A stretch of DNA of 31,045 bases from a virus, in IMG/VR virus record IMGVR_UViG_3300037141_000242, positions 1 to 31,045 of that record; one strand, 5' to 3'. The number at the start of each line of letters is the position of its first letter. Position 1 is the stretch's first letter. The position numbers were made by a program, and so were the translations under genes. Shown here in pieces: positions 7,599 to 14,341 of the stretch. Below the pieces are notes generated by a model, which saw nothing but the letters and a program-made list of their open reading frames with translations, was not told the origin of the DNA and made no database searches.

Positions 7599-10040
7599 TT
7601 AAGTTCCGGATTTTTTTCTGTACGCATCTAATCTGGCCTTCATGGTATCTAGACCTTTTGCTACTCCTTCGCGTTTGCTTTCATCTAATAAAAGAGAACG
7701 ATTCACTGATTCCAATTCCTCAAATGTAACTCGACCTGGATTATAACGCAATTTAAGCATCAATCCTTTCGGACCAAGTCTATTCTTTAATAATTGCACA
7801 TAACATTCTCCAGCATCTTGCATTGGAAGTGTTTGTGTAAATAATAACATCCAATCGCATACTTGATAAACTTCAATTGCTTTACCAATGTTTTGTTCGT
7901 CTGCCATTGCTACGTTAAAACCTCCTCTATTTGATTGGAAAGCTGCGTAGACAGGTAAACGTAACTCTTTGGCCATATCCCTCAGTTCTTCCGCAAGATA
8001 TTCGAATTTATCATTAGCATTTGCGAAGCGCTCATGCCTAGGTGGTTTAACTTGATTCAACCCGTCAACAATAATCATATCCGGAAAGAATCCTTCTGAT
8101 TTCTTTTCTTCTACAATTGCTTTGATTGCATCTACTCTTGCATGAATTGATTTCATTTCAATGAATTTCAATTCGCCTGCAAAAGCTTTTATTTTAGATT
8201 CAATCAAAGTAGGGTGATCGCTTAAGGATTCTTGGTTTACATTTACAATACCCGCAAGGATACGCTGCATCAATTGTATATTGTCCGTTTCTAAACTGAA
8301 GAATAAAACCTTCTTGCCTAGTTGTGCTGCATGTTTAGCAGTTGCAACAAGATAGTTAGTATTATGTACAACAGTAAAATCTTTCAACAAAAACATTTTA
8401 TCTGGATCATTATCACTTATTGTAAAACCATAATAATTACCAAGACCTTTAGATACAACGCTTATAGTTAGACAATCATGTCTTTTATTAGTTTTACGCT
8501 TTATAGCTTGTTTTCTTGCTATCTTAGTTGGGATTAAATGTGTATCACCAGAAATTAATAGCTTAATTGCTTTACCTTTATAATCATAAGATTTTAAAGA
8601 GGTTGTAACTTCTCGTTCACGAACTTTAAATCCTAAACTTCTTGCAAGAAAAGCTATGTCAGCGGCTAAAGTATAGTTTATTTGCGAAATCTCAAAATTA
8701 GTTTTTGTTTGTTTATTCAAATAACCATCTGAATCTAGTAACCCTGCCAATAATTCTAATCTTGCTTGTCTATCATTATTCAAATAAGCAAAAGGAATAT
8801 GTTTATTATTTAATAATCCATAAATTCTTAAATTATCTAATAAGACATTTGATAATCCTTGTTTTGATACTATTGAATGATAGTCTTCATAGTTCTTCTT
8901 TACATCATAGTTTTTTGACGATAAAGTTAAAAGTAATTCCTCAGCATATTCCTTCAAATAACTAACTACTTCCTCATCTTTATTAGTGATCGATTGATTA
9001 GCTGAAGATCCATCACCCAGCCATAGGCCTAGGTAATATGGATCAATTAAAACAGTTTGGCTGCTGAGGTTATCCACTCCAACTTTTATTCCTTTATGGT
9101 TTTTTCTCCAAGTAGCTGATTTCTTTATATAATCTTTCACCTCTATTTTTACAAGAGACTCAGACATTTTAGAATAATTTTTTAAATAATGTTTTGTCGG
9201 TTTTAAAACTAATATGTGCGATTCATTAACTGTGTATGATGTTCCATCATCTTGTTTAATTTCATACATTTCCTCTTGCCCTTGCGCTAAAGAAGTAATT
9301 GTACGAGGTTTTCCATCCCATCCCATGACCTTATCGTTAGTTTTAATATCTTCGACCTTTCGTATAGAAAGATCCTGCATTAAAACTTCAGTTCCTTTAG
9401 CAAAGCATTTACCAAAATTTGATTGTGCCACAATAATACACAAGTCTCCTGCTCCGGGTCCTCCTTTAGAAACCATATTCATAGATGGCAAAGGAGTTGG
9501 TACAGGTGATCTAGAAGCAGAAGACAATGCTTTTGTATAGTCTTTCTTTAAATCGACTTCACTTGATGCATTATTAAGTGGCTTGTATTTTTGAAACGCC
9601 ACTTCTCTTGCTTTATCGAATTTGCCATTCATGATTGCTGCTCTTTCTTCTTCTAATGAAGATAAAGCATGCCGCGTGAAACAAAACTTTGCACATTCTG
9701 CTTCAACGAATTCTTTTCTTGTCAAATCAACATCCTTAATACTATTCAAAGCCAACAAATAAAGCTTTGTTCCAGTTCCCACTTGTGTTTCAATGATTGT
9801 TTTTAACGTTTCAAAGTCGGGCTGACAATGATAGTTATCAATGAAAGTAAGGATTGTCTCACAAATAAATTGATTGTACTTGTTATCAAAGTATTCGGAC
9901 TTGATGATTAGTTTTATTTTATTTGCAAATGCCTTATCTTGGATAAGGAGAGATAAAGTAGCAAGTTGGAACTTTTGTCCAAACTTGCCGAAGTCTTTAT
10001 CCATTTGTGTATCTGTAGTTTCTGCGAACATTACGTCCAT
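7599..10040 (-). CDS. Replicative DNA helicase (DnaB / T4 gp41 type) interrupted by an intein
   Basis: The host protein is a hexameric 5'-3' replicative helicase of the RecA-fold DnaB/gp41 family. Residues 1-211 hold the N-terminal domain and the start of the ATPase core, ending SNFGK. Residues 212-560 are an intein. Residues 561-813 resume with TNYLVATAKHAA, so splicing restores GKT of the Walker A motif. Walker B is seen at MIIVDGLNQV (about 655-664), followed by FQSNRGG, a DnaB-type sensor region. The spliced helicase would have 464 residues, close to the size of T4 gp41. Without splicing the ATP site is destroyed, so activity depends on the intein. Its ATG shares one base with the stop codon of the exonuclease gene (TAATG), implying coupled translation. 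Confidence 0.93.
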   Translation of the reverse strand: MDVMFAETTDTQMDKDFGKFGQKFQLATLSLLIQDKAFANKIKLIIKSEYFDNKYNQFICETILTFIDNYHCQPDFETLKTIIETQVGTGTKLYLLALNSIKDVDLTRKEFVEAECAKFCFTRHALSSLEEERAAIMNGKFDKAREVAFQKYKPLNNASSEVDLKKDYTKALSSASRSPVPTPLPSMNMVSKGGPGAGDLCIIVAQSNFGKCFAKGTEVLMQDLSIRKVEDIKTNDKVMGWDGKPRTITSLAQGQEEMYEIKQDDGTSYTVNESHILVLKPTKHYLKNYSKMSESLVKIEVKDYIKKSATWRKNHKGIKVGVDNLSSQTVLIDPYYLGLWLGDGSSANQSITNKDEEVVSYLKEYAEELLLTLSSKNYDVKKNYEDYHSIVSKQGLSNVLLDNLRIYGLLNNKHIPFAYLNNDRQARLELLAGLLDSDGYLNKQTKTNFEISQINYTLAADIAFLARSLGFKVREREVTTSLKSYDYKGKAIKLLISGDTHLIPTKIARKQAIKRKTNKRHDCLTISVVSKGLGNYYGFTISDNDPDKMFLLKDFTVVHNTNYLVATAKHAAQLGKKVLFFSLETDNIQLMQRILAGIVNVNQESLSDHPTLIESKIKAFAGELKFIEMKSIHARVDAIKAIVEEKKSEGFFPDMIIVDGLNQVKPPRHERFANANDKFEYLAEELRDMAKELRLPVYAAFQSNRGGFNVAMADEQNIGKAIEVYQVCDWMLLFTQTLPMQDAGECYVQLLKNRLGPKGLMLKLRYNPGRVTFEELESVNRSLLLDESKREGVAKGLDTMKARLDAYRKKSGT
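8361..9407 (-). mobile_element. Intein with LAGLIDADG homing endonuclease, in helicase Walker A
   Basis: The 349-residue intein starts at C212 (CFAKGTEVLM, block A) and ends at VVHN560, followed by Thr. The TxxH-like block B is NESHILVL. Two endonuclease motifs are visible: YLGLWLGDGS (about 336-345) and LLAGLLDSDGYL (about 430-441). A terminal His-Asn and a +1 Thr fit a standard Cys1/Asn splicing mechanism. Both the splicing and endonuclease parts look intact, so it is probably a mobile full-length intein. Inteins at the P-loop of phage and DnaB helicases are known; this site between Lys and Thr is one of the most conserved positions available. Confidence 0.93.
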
Positions 10041-11023
10041 TATGAATTTAATTTAATGTCTTGTTTCATAAAATTAAATGGTCTTATCCACAAATCAAAG
10101 TTTTTTATGTGAGATTCTATGTGTTGTTTGATACAATACATTTTTAATCCCACTTTTGAGAAGCCTTTTGCACTTGAATCTTCTAATTGAGAATTCAATA
10201 TTTCAATTCCTCTTTGATTCATGCATGTATAATCGAGTTTCATCAACCCATACATCAAGAAGGCTTGCGCTTTATTTTCCTTTAATTTCTTTCCTAGTTT
10301 AGAATCATCTTCCAGCTTATCAATCTCCGCCCAAAATTCCTCAAATGAAGCGAATGGTTGCGTTTTAAGCTGGGGAATCTTCTCTAACAGAGTATCCTGC
10401 CCTATTCCCTTAATCCCTATTAATTTGTCAGAAGAATCTCCGACGATACAGCGCATATAAACAAAGTTGCTAGGAATAACTTCATGCTTGGCTAATACTA
10501 ACGCTTCATTGTAAAGCGTTTTCTTTTGAGGAGCCCAAACGAATGTATCTTTATTGATTAATTGATAGTAGTCTTTATCATTTGTATTTATGATGCTCAT
10601 GTATTCTGGATTCTTATTTACCAAATATGCAATCACATCATCTGCTTCGTAATAAGGGACAACAACTAGATCAACTGGTAAGAACTTTAAGAAATCAATT
10701 AACATCCTCAATTGTTCTTGCTCATTATCTACTTGTACTTTATCACCGTCTCCAAAATCCATCACAGAGAAACGTTTTTTCTTTCCACGTTTTCCTTTAT
10801 AGTCTTTGAAAATACTTCTTCTTCGTTGCCCTGCATTCGGTCCATCGAATACAACAACAACTTTTTGTGGATTAAACTTCGCCACTAGTCTTTGTAACTG
10901 AGTCACAAACCCTATAAAGCCACCAATAGGTTCTCCATTCGAATCACTCGCTTTAAATATGGCCAACATTTGGTACCAAAGGTTGAATCCGTCCACGTAT
11001 AATATTTTAGATTTTGTTTCCAT
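10040..11023 (-). CDS. 5'-3' exonuclease / flap endonuclease (T4 RNase H-like)
   Basis: The enzyme should remove RNA primers and 5' flaps during lagging-strand synthesis. It has the PIN/FEN metal-site acids in order: D11 (YVDGFNL), D60 (VVFDGPN, followed by GQRRR), E126-D128-D129 (YEADD), D149 and D151 (TNDKD), and D196/D199 (GDSSD). The helix-three-turn-helix DNA-binding motif is GIKGIGQDTLLEK (203-215). Its length of 327 is close to the 305 of T4 RNase H. The start region is unusual: METKSKILYVDGFNL is a re-coded version of a second, orphaned N-terminus found at 11230-11292, and the two are separated by a homing endonuclease remnant that overlaps this gene's first 17 bases. The stop codon overlaps the helicase start (TAATG). 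Confidence 0.92.
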   Translation of the reverse strand: METKSKILYVDGFNLWYQMLAIFKASDSNGEPIGGFIGFVTQLQRLVAKFNPQKVVVVFDGPNAGQRRRSIFKDYKGKRGKKKRFSVMDFGDGDKVQVDNEQEQLRMLIDFLKFLPVDLVVVPYYEADDVIAYLVNKNPEYMSIINTNDKDYYQLINKDTFVWAPQKKTLYNEALVLAKHEVIPSNFVYMRCIVGDSSDKLIGIKGIGQDTLLEKIPQLKTQPFASFEEFWAEIDKLEDDSKLGKKLKENKAQAFLMYGLMKLDYTCMNQRGIEILNSQLEDSSAKGFSKVGLKMYCIKQHIESHIKNFDLWIRPFNFMKQDIKLNS

Positions 11024-11252
11024 ATAAATGTTGTGTTAAAATCTCTTTAATGTTTTTTAATTCTGTATATGGAATTCTTATTAAAGTAATATTTTTATTT
11101 TTATTATTACATTGTGTGCAGCCATACTTCCAATAAATATGGGCTTGGTAAGATTGATAAAAAGACCCATGCTTTTTACAAACAATCTCGACCTTCGCCC
11201 ATACATTGGTGTACTTCACTTTTGCATAATCATAGATTAAAGCCATCGACAT
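11007..11252 (-). CDS. Internally deleted homing endonuclease remnant (81 aa)
   Basis: Residues 7-49 (YDYAKVKYTNVWAKVEIVCKK, then HGSF and GCTQC) match the zinc-binding DNA-recognition module seen in phage endonucleases of the EDxHD/Vsr-like group. The next part, ITLIRIPYTELKNIKEIL, resembles the final strand and helix of such enzymes. The catalytic core that should lie between them is absent, so the protein is probably inactive as a nuclease. Its first six residues (MSMALI) are out-of-frame exonuclease sequence and its last ones overlap the exonuclease start. It therefore lies exactly between an orphaned old 5' end of the exonuclease gene and the new one. The two-part reading is from pattern memory, without a search. 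Confidence 0.7.
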   Translation of the reverse strand: MSMALIYDYAKVKYTNVWAKVEIVCKKHGSFYQSYQAHIYWKYGCTQCNNKNKNITLIRIPYTELKNIKEILTQHLYGNKI

Positions 11253-11292
11253 AGAGAACCTTTGATTTAGCTGTTACGCTTTCTGGTGTCAT
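11230..11292 (-). pseudogene. Orphaned original 5' end of the exonuclease gene
   Basis: The frame reads MTPESVTAKSKVLYVDGFNL and then TGA. Residues 8-20 align with residues 3-15 of the working exonuclease (TKSKILYVDGFNL) with eleven of thirteen identical. Of the eleven codons for identical residues, ten differ in sequence (for example TAT/TAC, GTC/GTG, GAT/GAC, GGC/GGA, TTT/TTC, AAT/AAC). Its ATG lies one base after the stop of the UvsX C half, the position expected for the native downstream gene. I infer that it is the native start, cut off by insertion of an endonuclease element that brought its own re-coded 5' end. Confidence 0.85.
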
Positions 11293-11293
11293 G

Positions 11294-12616
11294 TTAGTCT
11301 TTCATTTCTTCAGGAACTTCTTCAACTTCCTCCTCTTCGAAAGGTTCAACAGGAACTGCTGCATCGGTTGGAATAGGTGATCTAACCAACTTTTCACAAA
11401 TTGTCGAACGGACTTCTTCATGCAATGCAACATCGGAAAGCATTTCTTTCCATCCATCTCTTTTGAATTTACCCAATTCAGGATGGTTTAAAAATTGGTA
11501 TTCGAAACTAGACACAGCTTTTACAATGTTGTACTTTATACTGTAATCAAGCCAAGCATCTTCTTCAATAATACCTTGGGAGAAAACAATTCTGAATTCG
11601 GCTTCTCTTCTTGGAGGTCCGACCTTGTTTTTATCAGTACGAGCGGTAACATCGTATCCAATTATGATTTCATCTCCTTTTTGTTTCTTTGGTTTTTCTG
11701 GCTTATCTCCAACCTTACCTTGATTCTTCCAACCTTCGACTTTTAGATTCCAAGCATTCAATTGATTTCTGTGCTCGGCTTCTGCGAATGGATCAAGTTC
11801 AACCACTGGAGTTTTACCTTGTAACTTAATACGTACTGTCGCTGCAAACTTTACTGAGTTACCACCTGGAGTCGTATTATGATTTATTTGTCCATTTGCA
11901 ATATAACACTCAGTTCCTCCTACACTAATATCAACGACTTGCATAGGTGAATCTATTTTTACAATATTATCTCCTTTGGCAAAGCGATCTGCAGAAGTTT
12001 CCCATTGTTCATCTTCTTTGCTCCAAGTTCTATGAACAGAAGTTGTTTTTAAAATTTCTGAGCTTGAAGTTATTTCATAGTGTTCACTTACACTTTCTTT
12101 TACAACGAAAGCATTTAAAGGTTTATAAACAACTTCTTTTTTAACTACATCGTATGATTTTATTAACAACCCTAAGTCAGTCAAATCTTTAACTTGGATT
12201 GTATCTAAATCAATATTAAGCTTTTTTGCTAAATCCGCAAAAGAGATTTTCATGTCTACCATCTCGGATTTCTCATCTTTTTTTGAGACATAAGAATCTT
12301 TGCTTATTCTCACAAAAGGTTCTTTAAAGCCCTCGCTTTCATAGTACATACCTTTACCTATTGCAGAAATTGCAACTTCTTCCTTGAATGTAGATATCTT
12401 GCTCAGCGCAACTACTTGTGTCTCAAAAGGTTCTACTATTTTTATTTTTTTTCCTTTGAATAAATCTATTTCTTGTATTGCTTCCACTCCAATTTTTTTT
12501 AAATCTTCACTCGAGAATACTACATCGGCAAGTTCGCCTTCAGATGTATTAAAAGTTATTCCTTTTCTTGAACTTAAAGCCTTATGCTGGTCGCAAAATT
12601 CTAATAATGTTTTCAT
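11294..12616 (-). CDS. uvsX: Split UvsX, C-terminal half, preceded by intein C fragment
   Basis: Residues 1-247 are the intein C fragment and 248-440 the recombinase C half. The extein starts TTPGGNSVKFAATVRIKL, matching the RecA loop L2 and following strand (E. coli TTTGGNALKFYASVR). It ends in a very acidic tail (PFEEEEVEEVPEEMKD), as in UvsX and RecA. The N half, encoded at 13524-14276, ends GDPT before its own intein piece, so trans-splicing would yield GDPT-TTPGG with no residue lost. The joined recombinase would have about 419 residues; T4 UvsX has 391. UvsX forms filaments on single-stranded DNA for strand exchange and replication restart. Neither half alone has both the ATP site and the C domain. 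The start ATG lies one base past the endonuclease gene stop. Confidence 0.92.
   Translation of the reverse strand: MKTLLEFCDQHKALSSRKGITFNTSEGELADVVFSSEDLKKIGVEAIQEIDLFKGKKIKIVEPFETQVVALSKISTFKEEVAISAIGKGMYYESEGFKEPFVRISKDSYVSKKDEKSEMVDMKISFADLAKKLNIDLDTIQVKDLTDLGLLIKSYDVVKKEVVYKPLNAFVVKESVSEHYEITSSSEILKTTSVHRTWSKEDEQWETSADRFAKGDNIVKIDSPMQVVDISVGGTECYIANGQINHNTTPGGNSVKFAATVRIKLQGKTPVVELDPFAEAEHRNQLNAWNLKVEGWKNQGKVGDKPEKPKKQKGDEIIIGYDVTARTDKNKVGPPRREAEFRIVFSQGIIEEDAWLDYSIKYNIVKAVSSFEYQFLNHPELGKFKRDGWKEMLSDVALHEEVRSTICEKLVRSPIPTDAAVPVEPFEEEEVEEVPEEMKD
11876..12616 (-). mobile_element. Intein C fragment (247 aa) with an N-terminal extension
   Basis: Splicing motifs: block B TSVH (T192, H195), block F/G CYIANGQINHN ending at H246-N247, and +1 Thr. 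Residues about 145-190 (GLLIKSYDVVKKEVVYKPL through HYEITSSSEIL) match the strands before block B. No endonuclease domain is present, as expected if the nuclease is the separate gene upstream. About 120 residues at the N-terminus are extra compared with what is needed to complement a 24-residue N fragment. They include VEPFETQV, which resembles VDPFTTEV of the N fragment but lacks the leading Cys. An internal Met at 122 could be another start. Confidence 0.85.
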
Positions 12617-12617
12617 T

Positions 12618-13499
12618 TTATTTTTCTTTTAAATTTGTTAAAAATTTTATTATGTTGTGTGTGTTTAATCTAACGTAAGACTCCCAATAAACTATATACT
12701 TCATCCCTTGCTCAGTTATCTGTTTGTTTCTTAGAGAGTCAACTTCCCAAATTTCTTTTGCTTTTATTCCCCTTCTATCATCTTCTGATTTGAAAAACTT
12801 AGGATTACAGTGCCAATAGTCACCAAACAATTCAATTGCTAGGTTGAATTTCGGAAGGTAGAAATCAATAAAATAAGTTTTGCCATTTGTTTCTACGACC
12901 TTATCAATTTCAAATTCTATGTTTAGTAAAGTTAGGATTCCAGCAAAAGTAAACTCTAAATCATTTACTTTCTTTCCCTTCAGCAAAAATAATTCTTTTG
13001 TATTTTTTACGCTATGTTCCTTTTGCCACTCTACCAAATTAAACCTATTAGGTCCAGAAGATAGCTTCTCTCGGTGTGCCTTACTTCTATCAGTATTCCA
13101 ATAGTTATTTAACCAATTTTCCCTTCTTCGAATTTTCAACGCTGGATCGCTCCATGCTTTTTTTCTACTTTCTGACACTTTAGCTATATAATCAGGATTA
13201 CTCCAAGTTTTGCCTTTAACGCTAGTTTTCAGCTTTTCGTTATACAAAACTAAAGATGCTTTAATTTGTTCTTCATCTTCTTCTTTAATTTTGTTTTTTA
13301 AGAGAAAATTCAAAGCATTTGTATAGCCCCAAGATTCTTTTCTAACCTTATAAATTAACTTACCAATTTCGCCAAAGTGTTTTTCATAATCTTCTTGTGT
13401 TTTTAGATTAACACTCTTAGGTTTTTTTACTCTGATTTTAACCTTGCTATAAGTAGAGTCAGTAGTTAATTCAAAATATGTTTCAAAAATTGTTTTCAT
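12618..13499 (-). CDS. Vsr-like (EDxHD) homing endonuclease between the split intein genes
   Basis: A free-standing 293-residue nuclease gene. The C-terminal domain (about 180-293) has DFYLPKFNLAIELFGDYWH (D212, E223, D227, H230), then W251-x-x-D254-x-x-R257 and GMKYIVYWES, the layout of very-short-patch-repair-type nucleases and of the homing endonuclease family found between split-intein genes in environmental phages (Dassa and co-workers, from memory). The middle (NPDYIAKVSESRKKAWSDP) resembles nuclease-associated DNA-binding modules, and the region around residues 120-160 is basic. It lies 24 bases after the UvsX N half and 1 base before the C half. It probably cuts intein-free uvsX alleles, spreading the whole fractured arrangement. 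Confidence 0.88.
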   Translation of the reverse strand: MKTIFETYFELTTDSTYSKVKIRVKKPKSVNLKTQEDYEKHFGEIGKLIYKVRKESWGYTNALNFLLKNKIKEEDEEQIKASLVLYNEKLKTSVKGKTWSNPDYIAKVSESRKKAWSDPALKIRRRENWLNNYWNTDRSKAHREKLSSGPNRFNLVEWQKEHSVKNTKELFLLKGKKVNDLEFTFAGILTLLNIEFEIDKVVETNGKTYFIDFYLPKFNLAIELFGDYWHCNPKFFKSEDDRRGIKAKEIWEVDSLRNKQITEQGMKYIVYWESYVRLNTHNIIKFLTNLKEK

Positions 13500-13523
13500 T
13501 CACCAGGAGTTTACTTTAAAATA

Positions 13524-14276
13524 TTACTCTTGGAAGAATTTTTGATAAATATCCTTAGGAATCTTTAATTCTACTTCTGTTGTGAAAGGATCAACGCATG
13601 TAGGATCCCCAAACATTACACCTGGTTTGTCTCTCAATTGATTTACAATATAAAGTACTGCGTTTGCTTTTCTTAAAAACGGAGAAATCTTTCTTAATCC
13701 TTTTCCGATTTGTTTTGCTTTCGCCAAAGCAATATTCATGTTCGCTTCAAAGCCTGCTTCAACTTCAGCGTCTGTTGACATTTGTGCTAAAGAATCAAGG
13801 CAAATAAAGATTGGCTTGTTCTTGTAAGTCTTACTGTTTATAATGGTTGTAAGATTTTGTTCCATCGCTGCAAAGATTTCTTCTACTGAAGTTAATCCCG
13901 AAATTATAGTGCGGCTTAAATCTACACCACATGCTTGCATCATATCTCTTGATCCAGCTTGCTCCACATCAAAATAAATTGGGATTCCTCCCATCTTTTG
14001 ACAATTTGCCATCGCTTGAAATGCAAGAGTTGATTTTCCAATTGCTTCTTGCCCATATACTTCAACAACTCTTCCACAAGGCCAACCTCCAGTAGGCTGA
14101 TTAGAAATGATTGTATCAAGAATGCAAGAGCCTGTTGGAATCCAGATTTTAACATCAGAGAACATATCGTCTCCTGTCACAGCTGCTCCAGGAAATAAAG
14201 CATTCTGTTCGCCAATTAACTGTCCAAAGATTTCATCTACTTTTTGGACAGTCTTTTTGCCTGGTTTTTCTTTCAT
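13524..14276 (-). CDS. uvsX: Split UvsX, N-terminal half, ending in a 24-residue intein N fragment
   Basis: Residues 1-226 are the N part of a RecA/UvsX recombinase: Walker A GQEAIGKST (75-83), a RecA-type GRVVEVYG lead-in, FDVEQAG (E105 near the catalytic Glu position), Walker B PIFICLDSLAQ (D161), and NQLRDKPGVMFGDP (212-225), which is loop L2 entry. The sequence then leaves RecA homology at C227 and ends after CVDPFTTEVELKIPKD and eight more residues. The missing C half starts at residue 248 of the protein encoded at 11294-12616. The gene follows the gp32-like gene after a hairpin-containing spacer and has no Shine-Dalgarno sequence. It is inferred to be active only after trans-splicing. 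Confidence 0.93.
   Translation of the reverse strand: MKEKPGKKTVQKVDEIFGQLIGEQNALFPGAAVTGDDMFSDVKIWIPTGSCILDTIISNQPTGGWPCGRVVEVYGQEAIGKSTLAFQAMANCQKMGGIPIYFDVEQAGSRDMMQACGVDLSRTIISGLTSVEEIFAAMEQNLTTIINSKTYKNKPIFICLDSLAQMSTDAEVEAGFEANMNIALAKAKQIGKGLRKISPFLRKANAVLYIVNQLRDKPGVMFGDPTCVDPFTTEVELKIPKDIYQKFFQE
13527..13598 (-). mobile_element. Very short intein N fragment (24 aa)
   Basis: It starts at C227 of the UvsX N half and runs CVDPFTTEVELKIPK to the stop codon. It supplies the nucleophilic Cys1 and little more than block A. Most natural split inteins break near the endonuclease site and have N fragments near 100 residues. Atypically split inteins with N pieces of about this size are known from environmental phage genes, as I recall including terminase and uvsX. 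Confidence 0.85.
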
Positions 14277-14305
14277 TGTAATAAATTTTTAAGGGTTTGA
14301 AGTTA

Positions 14306-14326
14306 GGAGTGAGCCGATCTCACTCC
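14306..14326 (-). promoter_or_regulatory. Hairpin between gp32-like gene and uvsX
   Basis: GGAGTGAG and CTCACTCC form a perfect eight-pair stem with loop ATCGG. It begins 15 bases past the stop of the SSB gene and lies about 30 bases before the uvsX ATG. No T-tract follows. It may protect the 3' end of the abundant SSB message or limit read-through into uvsX. Confidence 0.45.
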
Positions 14327-14341
14327 CGTACCTTCGTTAGA

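Noticed and set aside
13500-13523. Frameshift or sequencing error as the reason for the split uvsX
   Set aside because: A complete nuclease gene lies between the halves, the C half has its own start, and both intein ends are in the right place. A simple error cannot produce this order.
13940-14155. 71-residue minus frame inside the UvsX N half
   Set aside because: It is an out-of-frame shadow of the recombinase, whose Walker A lies in the main frame.
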